In this document: positions 52,666 to 60,124 of the stretch, piece after piece
How positions within the stretch are numbered: position 1 is the first letter of the stretch
Layout of the letters: each line of letters opens with the position of its first letter
From: PALSA-612 sp963711315
Lineage (GTDB): Bacteria; Actinomycetota; Thermoleophilia; Gaiellales; Gaiellaceae
Assembly: GCA_963711315.1 (NCBI GenBank)
Contig: CAVQDQ010000005.1
Coordinates: forward strand, 339,211 to 403,210
Length of the DNA: 64,000 nucleotides
Direction of reading: 5' to 3'
Program-made: the position numbers and the translations under genes
The notes under the pieces: generated by a model
Told to the model about the DNA's origin: nothing
Database searches by the model: none
Seen by the model: the letters and a program-made list of their open reading frames with translations, nothing else

Positions 52666-52746
52666 CTCCGTCGCGCCGTTTCCTTCGTCCCCGATCCGGG
52701 AATGTCCAGAGGGCAGCGTTTTCCACCCACCAGGAGGAGGCATGCC

Positions 52747-53148
52747 ATGCGGAAAGCAAGCGGAACGTTTCAGGTTCAAAGCTGGGATGAGAATCCGGTC
52801 CTCGAAGCCAACGGAGGGCCGAAGGTGACCCAGACGAAGGTCTCGATGGCTTTCGAGGGCGACGTCGAGGGCGAGGGCACCGTCGAGTGGCTGATGGGGT
52901 ACGACGGCGACGAGAAGACTGCGGCCTTCGTCGGACTGGAGCGTGTGGTCGGGAAGATCGGCGAACGGAGCGGGAGCTTCGTTCTCCAGCACGTCGGGTC
53001 GTTCGACGGGGCGCTCGCGAAGAGCGAGCTGCAGATCGTCCCGGGTTCCGGCACGGAGGAGCTCGACGGTCTGACCGGCACGGGGAGCTTCGAAGCCGGC
53101 ATGGGCTCCGACGGCGTGCGGAGGTTCAGCCTCGACTACGACCTCTGA
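52747..53148 (+). CDS. DUF3224-family protein
   Basis: The 133-aa beta-barrel-like product has ASGTFQVQSWDENPVLEANG at the start and GSFVLQHVGSFDGALAKSEL, then GLTGTGSFEAGM, matching DUF3224. The function is unknown; it is often near stress or uptake genes. ATG 52747 has AGGAGGAGG 5-8 nt upstream. Confidence 0.82.
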   Translation: MRKASGTFQVQSWDENPVLEANGGPKVTQTKVSMAFEGDVEGEGTVEWLMGYDGDEKTAAFVGLERVVGKIGERSGSFVLQHVGSFDGALAKSELQIVPGSGTEELDGLTGTGSFEAGMGSDGVRRFSLDYDL

Positions 53149-53159
53149 GGGCACCCATC

Positions 53160-53518
53160 GCACCCACGGCCTCGGACGCCGTGGCCGGTACCGTACGGAG
53201 GTTGCCCAGGAGCGTTGCAGCGCACCTCCGCGTTGTGGAACCTGGAGCCGCCCTCTGGTGTACTGGCTGATGTGAGGAGGTCGGCGTTCCTCGCAGTTGT
53301 GACGGCGTTGGCCCTACCGCGTCCGGCTCGGCGGCGTCCGGCCCTCGGCCGTTGCGCGGCGTACCACTTCACGGAGCGACGGGTCTCCGGCTGCTCGTCG
53401 CGGCCAACCCGCCCTACGTCCTCGACGTTGACAACGGCCGAAGGACGCCGGTAACGGGCCTCCGAACATCTCCTCTGATCAGCCGCCGCCACTTCGCGCG
53501 ACTCGGCCGGGACGCACG
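53160..53518. pseudogene. Gap of about 360 bp with a possible remnant of a secreted protein
   Basis: No intact gene is visible. From GTG 53272 a signal-peptide-like start (VRRSAFLAVVTALALP) runs on. About 100 nt later, another frame carries GLRLLVAANPPYVLDVDNGR and RTPVTGL, reminiscent of beta-propeller N-termini. A short or decayed exported protein is the best guess. Nothing else is recognisable. Confidence 0.35.
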
Positions 53519-54385
53519 ATGAAAGTCGCCGTCTTTGGCGCGACCGGCACCATCGGCACCGCTTTGCTGCCGGTTCTGGCGCGCTCGCATGACGTCGTCG
53601 CGCTGTCGCGACGCGAACGGGAGGGCGCCGGAGTGAACTGGTTGCGGGCCGACGCGGGCGACGCCGAATCCGTCCGCAGGGCTCTCGAGGGGGTCGACGT
53701 CGCCTACTACCTCGTGCACTCGCTTGGCACGCGTGACTTCGAGGAGCGCGATCTCGCCGCGGCCAGGACCGTCGCCGCGGAGGCCGGGCGGGCCGGGCTT
53801 AGCCAACTCATCTACCTGGGCGGCCTCGGCGACGATTCTCCTGAGCTGTCCACGCACCTCCGTAGCCGACTCGAGACCGAGAAGGAGCTCGCTTCCGGTC
53901 CCGTCCCGCTGACCACGTTGCGAGCCGCGATCGTGATCGGCCGCGGCAGCGCCGGCTTCGAAACGATCGTCGCGCTCGTGGACCGCCTGCCGGCAATGGT
54001 GTGCCCGCGCTGGGTCGGCGTACGTACTCAGCCGATCGCCATCGTGGACGTCATCGAGTACCTCGCCGGTGTCTGCGGTCTTCCCCAGGCGATCGGGGCG
54101 AGCTTCGACATTGGCGGGCCGGACGTGATGACCTACAGGGAGATGATCGAGCGGGTTGGGGCCGAGCGCGGCAAACGGCCGCTGATCGTGGAAGTCCCCG
54201 TGCTCACGCCCCGCCTCTCCTCGTACTGGCTCCACCTCGTGACACCCGTGAAGGCCTCGGTCGCCCGTCCGCTGATCGAAGGTCTGCGAAACGAGACCGT
54301 CGCGAAAGACGAGCGCATCCGGGAACTGCTCCCTCGCGAGCTCACGCCGTTCGACGTAGCGGCGCGAGCAGCGCTCGACGGCTAA
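53519..54385 (+). CDS. NAD(P)-binding NmrA/atypical SDR protein
   Basis: The 288-aa product has the atypical SDR glycine motif VAVFGATGTIGTALLP, GVDVAYYLVHSLG and LIYLGGLGDD. It is close to the actinobacterial NAD(P)H-binding/DoxX-associated epimerase-like group. The substrate is unknown. ATG 53519 is used. It is the last gene before the tRNA region. Confidence 0.84.
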   Translation: MKVAVFGATGTIGTALLPVLARSHDVVALSRREREGAGVNWLRADAGDAESVRRALEGVDVAYYLVHSLGTRDFEERDLAAARTVAAEAGRAGLSQLIYLGGLGDDSPELSTHLRSRLETEKELASGPVPLTTLRAAIVIGRGSAGFETIVALVDRLPAMVCPRWVGVRTQPIAIVDVIEYLAGVCGLPQAIGASFDIGGPDVMTYREMIERVGAERGKRPLIVEVPVLTPRLSSYWLHLVTPVKASVARPLIEGLRNETVAKDERIRELLPRELTPFDVAARAALDG

Positions 54386-54597
54386 TCGGAGCTTCGGTCA
54401 CGGCGCGCCTGATTCACCGCGCCGGCAAGTACACAGCGCGAGAACCCGCGTCAGCAGATGACGGACGTGGAGTGGTGGTACTCGCGGTTTAGCGCGCAGA
54501 CCGCGAGCAGCTCAACTCCCTCGTCGCGGAGATGCTGGCGAACGACTGACTTCGTATGAGCTCCATCAGCATCGCGCGAACGCGCCGCACGCCCACG
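54386..54597. other. Intergenic region, nothing recognised
   Basis: About 210 bp between the NmrA-like stop and the tRNA terminator carry only short frames with no family resemblance. No repeat or promoter stands out. Confidence 0.4.
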
Positions 54598-54626
54598 CCG
54601 AAAGGAAGAGCCCCTGCGAGCAGGGA
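54598..54626 (-). terminator. Intrinsic terminator after tRNA-Asp
   Basis: On the minus strand, CCCTG and CAGGG (plus 54621-54625 and 54612-54616) form a stem with a CTCG loop, followed by a pyrimidine tract CTCTTCCTTT. It lies about 10 nt after the tRNA 3' end. This is one of the few terminators with a T-rich tail here. Confidence 0.6.
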
Positions 54627-54634
54627 CTTCGAGA

Positions 54635-54708
54635 CGGGAGCGACGGGACTCGAACCCGCGACCTCCGGCGTGACAGGCCGGCGTTCTAACCGACTGAACT
54701 ACGCCCCC
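54635..54708 (-). tRNA. tRNA-Asp (GTC)
   Basis: The 74-nt cloverleaf on the minus strand has a 7-bp acceptor stem (GGGGGCG with CGCTCCC, one G-U), a D-arm with GTTCAGTCGGTTAGAAC, an anticodon loop CCTGTCACG (GTC) and a T-arm with GGTTCGAGTCC. The discriminator is G and CCA is not encoded. It is followed by a terminator hairpin. Confidence 0.95.
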
Positions 54709-54726
54709 TTACGAAAGAGAGTCTAG

Positions 54727-55242
54727 CTAGCCGTCGGCGATGGGTCTCCCGACCACGAGCACCTCGCGCAGCTCCGGCTCCAGCTCGCGGTAGCTCGCGT
54801 CCGGCAGGATGCCCATCGCGTCGATCGTCTTCGCGAAGAAGCAGCGCGCCGCCGCGGCGAGGACGACGTCCATGACCTCGGCGTCGGAGAGCCCGAGGTC
54901 GCGGAGCCGCTGGAGGTCGGCCTCGTCGATCGAGGACGCGTCGTCGACCACACGCTCGGCCAGGTCCATCACGGCGACGTCGACGTCGTCGAGCCCGGCA
55001 GCGCGATGATCCCGTGCGATCTCGTGAACCGGCTCCCCAAACTGCTCCGCCAGCACCTTTCCGTGAGCGAGGGAGCAATAGCTCGAGTGGAGCCTCCTCG
55101 CGGCGGCAAGCGTTGCCAGCTCGTAGCGGCGAAGGTCCATGTTCGCCTTGATCGCTCCGAGGAGCTCGCCCCACGCCGCGTAGACGTCGGGCCGCTCTGC
55201 GAACGCGCGCTCGTAGTTGGTCGCCACGAGCGCATTCTGCAC
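54727..55242 (-). CDS. Carboxymuconolactone decarboxylase/AhpD-like protein
   Basis: The 171-aa product has the AhpD-like core YELATLAAARRLHSSYCSLA, HG (CxxxH active motif) and VMDLAERVVDDASSID, ending near VLVVGRPIADG. Such proteins reduce peroxides or act as decarboxylases; single-Cys forms are less certain. GTG 55242 or 55227 starts the domain (VATNYERAF). A longer frame upstream overlaps the glycosidase and is excluded. It is directly downstream of that gene, 5 nt apart. Confidence 0.78.
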   Translation of the reverse strand: MQNALVATNYERAFAERPDVYAAWGELLGAIKANMDLRRYELATLAAARRLHSSYCSLAHGKVLAEQFGEPVHEIARDHRAAGLDDVDVAVMDLAERVVDDASSIDEADLQRLRDLGLSDAEVMDVVLAAAARCFFAKTIDAMGILPDASYRELEPELREVLVVGRPIADG

Positions 55243-55247
55243 GAGCT

Positions 55248-56441
55248 CTATCCCGGGCGGCCGGCGTCGGGTGTCGGCGGCGCCTCGGGGATCGGGCCCC
55301 CGGCGCCGGGTACCGTCGAGCAGTCGACGTCGCTCGACTGCACGCGCGCGACGGCCTCGCGGAACGCCTGGTACGAGGGCTTGCGCGTGCCGTCCCGCCA
55401 TAGGACGCCCGACTGCCAGCCGGCCAGGCGGTCCTCGTCGATCAGCTCGAAGTTGAAATACGCGCCGACTTCCCGCTGACAGTGAGCCAGGAGGAGCGCG
55501 TCGCGGAGCTGGCTCGCCTGGTCGCGGTACCACGGTTCGAGACCTTCGGGTGCGACCGGGGGCACCGCCCAGGGATCGGTCTCCTCGCCGTGGTAATGAC
55601 GGCGCTTGTTTGCCGGAACGATCGTCTGGAACCCGTTCTCCATGTACCAGATCGACGGCCGAGTCGTACTCGGCAGCGGCTGGCCGGTGCCGTCGAAGGC
55701 CTCGTGCAGCGCCAGGAGCAGTCTCGGCAGATCCGCCTGCGAGACGTCGGTTGGTTCCTCGTGGCGCACCCACGGCGGCTCGGCAGCGTTCACGGGATAC
55801 GGGTTGTGGCCGAAGGTGCTGATGATGGGCCGCTTGCGCCCGCTCTGCCGATAGGCGACGCCGACAGCGCGCATGAAGCCCGCCGGGTCATAGCGGGCCG
55901 CGGTCGAGGAAATGAGATTGACGTACGGGCGCAGCCCGCGCAGCCGGTCCCAGCACTCGGCCAGCAGTGCCTCGTACGCAGCCGCACCGCCGGCGGCGGG
56001 CCAGAACTCGGGCGAGTTGGCCTCGTTCCAGACGACGACGTCGCGGATCTTCGGGATCCGGGTCAGCACGTGCTTGAGGAAGCTGCTGTAGTGCCTGCGC
56101 TGGACATCGTCGAGCGGCGCCTGGTGTGGCTGTCCGTACACGGCCAGCACGACGCGCTGCCCGCGGGCGACCATCGCAGCGGCGCGGTGCAGGTAGATGC
56201 CTGCCTCCACGGTCGGCCGGTTCTGCCCGCGCTGCCAGGGGATGGTCAGCCGCACGGCCTGGACGCCGAGATGGCGGTAGGTCGCGAGCAGCCCGTCAGG
56301 GCGCGTCCGCCATTTGGCCGTGTCGTCGTCGAGGCCGACCAGCAGTTGCCGGGAAACAGACTCGGAGGGCTGGCCCGCGGCGTGCGCAACCAACGTGCAC
56401 GCACACGCGATCAACGCTCCAACTACCGCCGCCCTCCCCAA
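55248..56441 (-). CDS. Secreted clan GH-A glycoside hydrolase
   Basis: The 397-aa product has a signal peptide (VVGALIACACTLVAHAAG) and a TIM-barrel. The acid/base Glu is in VVVWNEANSPEFW (about 140) and the nucleophile Glu in IWYMENGFQT (about 267). The pattern suggests GH5/GH39-like, substrate unknown. TTG 56441 is the start. A TTGACT-17 bp-GAGAGT promoter candidate lies upstream (plus about 56450-56480). Confidence 0.8.
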   Translation of the reverse strand: MGRAAVVGALIACACTLVAHAAGQPSESVSRQLLVGLDDDTAKWRTRPDGLLATYRHLGVQAVRLTIPWQRGQNRPTVEAGIYLHRAAAMVARGQRVVLAVYGQPHQAPLDDVQRRHYSSFLKHVLTRIPKIRDVVVWNEANSPEFWPAAGGAAAYEALLAECWDRLRGLRPYVNLISSTAARYDPAGFMRAVGVAYRQSGRKRPIISTFGHNPYPVNAAEPPWVRHEEPTDVSQADLPRLLLALHEAFDGTGQPLPSTTRPSIWYMENGFQTIVPANKRRHYHGEETDPWAVPPVAPEGLEPWYRDQASQLRDALLLAHCQREVGAYFNFELIDEDRLAGWQSGVLWRDGTRKPSYQAFREAVARVQSSDVDCSTVPGAGGPIPEAPPTPDAGRPG

Positions 56442-56490
56442 GGACGCGGGACTCTCTCACCCGCGCGCCCGCGAGTCAAGCGAGAACCGC

Positions 56491-58309
56491 TCAGTTGTCT
56501 AGGAGGACATCGAGCGCAGCGAGCGGGCGGCGGAACGGCGTCGCGACGTAGACGCCGTCGGCCTTCTCGCGTAGCTCGCGGACGAGCTCTTGCGCATGGG
56601 CCGTGCCGACCTCAGCCGCACCCGGGACCGGCGTCGCGCATGGCCTCCTGGAGGGCGTCAGGCACGACGATCCCCGGCACCTCGTTGTGCAGCCGTAGCG
56701 CGAGTCGGTACGTCGACAGGGGGAAGAGGCCCACGATCACAGGGATCGGCCACTTGCCTCCGATCCGCTCCCGGAAGTCGTCGAGATAACGCAGGTCGAA
56801 CAGGATCTGCGTCATTGCGAACTGCGCGCCGGCCTCCAGCTTGCGGTGAAAGCGATCGGCCTCCAGCTCGAGGTCGTCCGCGGTCGGATTGACGGCGACG
56901 CCGATGAAGAACGACGTCGCCGAGTCGATCGGCTTGCCGTGGTAGCTCTGCCCGGCATTGAGGTGCGCGATCAGCTGCGTAAGCCCGATGGCGTCCACTT
57001 CATAGATGCCCTGGCTGCCCGGGTAGTCGCCAACTTCCGGCGGGTCGCCGGTCACCGCGAGGATGTTCCGCACTCCCTCCGCGTGGCCGCCCATGAGGAG
57101 TGCCTCTAGGCCCATGACCGAGTAGTCGCGCGAGGTGAGATGGGGAATCGTCTCCACTCCCAGGCGCCGCTGGATTGCAGAGGCCATGATCATCGCGCTC
57201 AGCTTCGCGCTGGCCGTCGCGTTGTCGTTGATGTCCACGTAGCCCGCGGCGCCCGACTCGCGGATCGCCTCCACGGTCTCCAGCAGCCCCGAGTAGTCGC
57301 CGCCGAGCGGCGGATCGATCTGCACCGAGACGACGAAGCGACCCTCGCGCAAGTCGCGGGCGAGCCCTGTCTCCTCTCGGTCGGGCGCGAGCGAAGCGGC
57401 GGCCAGCGTCCGCTCCACCACCTCGAGCGGCGCCGACGGCACCCGTTCCTCGTCGAGTGCGCTGCGGATGGCCGCGATCTCTGTCGGCGTCGTGCCGCAA
57501 CAGCCGCCGATGATGCCGGCCCCGAGGCTTCTCGCCTGGGCGGCGAACTCAGCGAAGTACTCCGGCGTGGCGTGGGGGAAGATCACCCTGCCGCCTGCCA
57601 GGCTGGCGAGACCGAGATTCGGCAGCGCTGCCAGCGGCGGGCCGTCGCCGGTCATCTGCTCGATCGCGGAGAGCGCAGCCTGGAGACCTGCGCCGTGGTT
57701 CGCGCCCATCGCCGCCACGTCGAGCTCGCGCAACCGCTGGGCTGCCGTGCGCGCTGCGACGCCGGCCAGGGTCTCCGCGTCTTCGTCGAACGTCAGTAGC
57801 GCGACGATCGGGAGCGACGATACGCTGCGCACGGCCTCGATCGCCTGCTCGAGCTCCGCGAGGTCGTAGAACGTCTCGACCATGAAGAGGTCGACGCCTC
57901 GGCCTTCGAGCACCGCCGCCTGCTCGGCGAAAGCCTCTTGCCGCTCGTCCTCCGCGTCGCCAACATCGCCGAGGGGGCCGATCGAGCCGGCGATGTAGAC
58001 AGGTCGTCCCGACACCTCGCGCGCGTCTCGCGCGAGCTTCACGCCCGTCGAGTTGATCTGCTCGAGCTCCTGCTCGAGGAAGTGCGTGGCGAGCTTGAGC
58101 CGGTTGGCGCCGAACGTGTTCGTCTCGATCAGCTCCGCGCCGGCACGGATGAACCCGAGATGGAGATCGACGACGCTCTGCGGCGAGCGAAGATTCGCCT
58201 CCTCGGGACAGCGCAGGCGCGGAACCGCGCTTGTGATCAGGGTTCCGATGCCACCGTCGGCGCAGATCGGCGGCCCGCCACGCAGCCGTTCGAGGAAGGA
58301 AGAGGCCAT
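56491..58309 (-). CDS. Bifunctional homocysteine S-methyltransferase/methylenetetrahydrofolate reductase, with a frameshift
   Basis: The N-terminal 300 residues are a homocysteine methyltransferase barrel (DGGIGTLITSAVPRLRCPEE, GGCCGTTPTEIAAI). The C-terminal 300 are MTHFR (RFVVSVQIDPPLGGDYSGLL, LAVTGDPP, QFAMTQILFD). It makes methyl-THF and passes methyl to homocysteine, as in YitJ-type fusions. The frame ends early at 56612, but a 1-nt shift near 56622 gives GAAEVGTAHAQELVRELREK to a TGA at 56491-56493 (about 605 aa). The usual first zinc Cys (GxNC) reads GANH. ATG 58309 is 7 nt after TAGGGT, preferred to GTG 58318. Confidence 0.88.
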
Positions 58310-58479
58310 CACATTCACCCTAAAGGTCTGTGGCAGGGATGCCGATAAGGGCCACGAACTCCTTCTTGCGTCGGGGGACTAACGGCAACGTTTCCTGCGG
58401 CAGACGGAGTCGGGCGGCGGGTTTCGGCCCGCCGTCCGCGTGGTCCGGGCCCGTCGGAAGCCTCCTCTGTAACTGGTCC

Positions 58480-58508
58480 TTCACAAATGCGGACCACGTT
58501 TGTATGAT
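58480..58508 (+). promoter_or_regulatory. SigA-type promoter of rpoD
   Basis: TTCACA (58480-58485) and TATGAT (58503-58508) are 17 bp apart, a near-consensus housekeeping promoter. The start would be near 58515, giving a leader of about 87 nt before GTG 58602. Any start codon upstream of this point can be excluded. Confidence 0.75.
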
Positions 58509-58601
58509 CCGCCCCCCAAAGGTGAGCCGGACGGAGAGGCGGCCGGCTCTTTGCGTTTCGGTAGGAACCACTATCGCCTAGCGCGAGAAAGCCGAGGTAG
58601 C

Positions 58602-59696
58602 GTGCTCACCGTAGACATCTCTTTGCCGGACGTCGAAGAGCTCCACAAGCTCGTTGCAGACGGCGTCGAGAAGGGCTTCCTCACCTACGACGAGATCGTG
58701 TCGGGTATCGAGGAAGTGGAGTTGACGAAGGAGCAGGTCGAGGACTTCTATACCTATCTCATCGATCACGGGATCGAGCTCATGGAGGGAGAGCAGCACA
58801 AGCACCCGCCCCACGAGCAACCGCCCCCCGAGGACGAGAAGGCGATCCCGAAGCTCGACCTCTCGGTCGAGCCGTCGCTCGACTCGCTCCGTCTCTATCT
58901 ACGCGAGATCGGCAAGGTGCCACTGCTCACAGCCGATCAGGAGGTCTATCTCGCCAAGCGCATCGAGCGCGGCGACATGCTCGCGAAGCGGCAGATGATC
59001 GAGGCGAACCTGCGGCTCGTCGTTTCGATCGCGAAGGCGTACCTCGGTCGCGGCCTGTCATTTCTCGACCTGATCCAGGAAGGGTCGCTGGGCCTCATCC
59101 GCGCCGTCGAGAAGTTCGACTATCGGCGCGGCTACAAGTTCTCGACGTACGCGACCTGGTGGATCCGCCAGGCGGTGACGCGTGCGATCGCCGACAAGGC
59201 GCGGACGATCCGCATCCCTGTCCACATGGTCGAGAAGCTGAACAAGGTCGTGCACATCGAGCGCCAGCTCGTCCAGCGGCTCGGGCGCGAGCCGCGCCCC
59301 GACGAGATCGGAGAGGAGCTCGAGATCTCGACGGAGGAAGTACGCGAGATCCTGCGCATGGCGCAGCATCCCGTCTCGCTGGAGAAGCCGATCGGCGAGG
59401 AGGAGGAGTCGGAGCTCGGCGACTTCGTCAAGGACGACCAGGCGGAGTCCCCGTTCGACACGGCGTCGCTGTCGCTGCGGCGCGAGGACATCGAACGCGC
59501 TCTTCACTCGCTCCCCGAGCGCGAGCGGCTGGTGATCGAGCTCCGCTACGGCTTACGCGGCGAGCCGCCGTGCACGCTCGAGGAGGTCGGCCAGGCGTTC
59601 GGCGTCACGCGCGAGCGCATACGCCAGATCGAGAACAACACACTGAAGAAGCTCGAATCCCTGCCGGAAGCACAGGGCCTCAAGGACTGCATCTAG
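58602..59696 (+). CDS. rpoD: Primary RNA polymerase sigma factor (RpoD/SigA)
   Basis: The 364-aa product has a short region 1.1-like N-terminus (LPDVEELHKLVADGVEKGFL), region 1.2-2 (DSLRLYLREIGKVPLLTADQ, FDYRRGYKFSTYATWWIRQA), region 3 (PVHMVEKLNKV) and region 4 with the HTH (EEVGQAFGVTRERIRQIENN). It directs housekeeping transcription. It is compact, as region 1 is brief. GTG 58602 is chosen from the promoter at 58480-58508 and the family N-terminus. No terminator is obvious right after the stop. Confidence 0.95.
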   Translation: MLTVDISLPDVEELHKLVADGVEKGFLTYDEIVSGIEEVELTKEQVEDFYTYLIDHGIELMEGEQHKHPPHEQPPPEDEKAIPKLDLSVEPSLDSLRLYLREIGKVPLLTADQEVYLAKRIERGDMLAKRQMIEANLRLVVSIAKAYLGRGLSFLDLIQEGSLGLIRAVEKFDYRRGYKFSTYATWWIRQAVTRAIADKARTIRIPVHMVEKLNKVVHIERQLVQRLGREPRPDEIGEELEISTEEVREILRMAQHPVSLEKPIGEEEESELGDFVKDDQAESPFDTASLSLRREDIERALHSLPERERLVIELRYGLRGEPPCTLEEVGQAFGVTRERIRQIENNTLKKLESLPEAQGLKDCI

Positions 59697-60102
59697 TCCC
59701 GGTTGTTTGCGGCTGGAATTGCGGCTGCATCCTGGCTCCTCAAGCCGAGTCTCGGGCAGCGGTGACGAGATTGCGGCTGGGCGACCCAAGTTCGTGTTGC
59801 GACGAGAGCACGGACCCCCTGGACGACCGGTTGCAAGTCTGCTCGGCCGACCCTCGTGGTCGGCGAGGCCGAGCGGACGATGAGCCCGTCATAGTTCGCG
59901 ATGAGGCCGTCGTCAGCGTCCGCTATGCGTGGAAGCAATCGGACGCTGAACCGGCCGAGCTCACGTGCCGCTGCACCGGCCTGGAGGCTGCGAATCTCTC
60001 CTCACTAGGCGCTACTCAATTTGGCCCGGCGTCCGAGCGCCACGTGCCGGGGATCGCAACCGGCTGACGGTGATCGCGATCCTCCGGCGGCAGAGCGCGG
60101 GC
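59697..60102. other. Intergenic region with inverted repeats
   Basis: About 400 bp carry no gene. TCAGCGTCCG (59913-59922) and CGGACGCTGA (59940-59949) form a 10-bp perfect inverted repeat with a 17-nt loop. Further upstream, CCGACC and GGTCGG (about 59848-59864) are nested in CTCGGC/GCCGAG arms. These could be rpoD mRNA ends or a small RNA, but no promoter for one is clear. Confidence 0.45.
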
Positions 60103-60124
60103 TATACTCACGAACATATGTTCC
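60103..60124 (+). promoter_or_regulatory. TATACT -10 and LexA SOS box on the UvrD start
   Basis: TATACT (60103-60108) is followed by CGAACATATGTTCC (60111-60124). This fits the Gram-positive SOS box consensus CGAACRNRYGTTYC at every position and contains a 12-bp perfect palindrome. The start codon ATG (60118-60120) lies inside it. LexA bound here would block initiation. Confidence 0.75.

Noticed and set aside
54520..54550. Short frame ending ADREQLNSLVAEMLAND before the tRNA.
   Set aside because: It has a stop two codons upstream and no start codon, so it is at most a tiny remnant.
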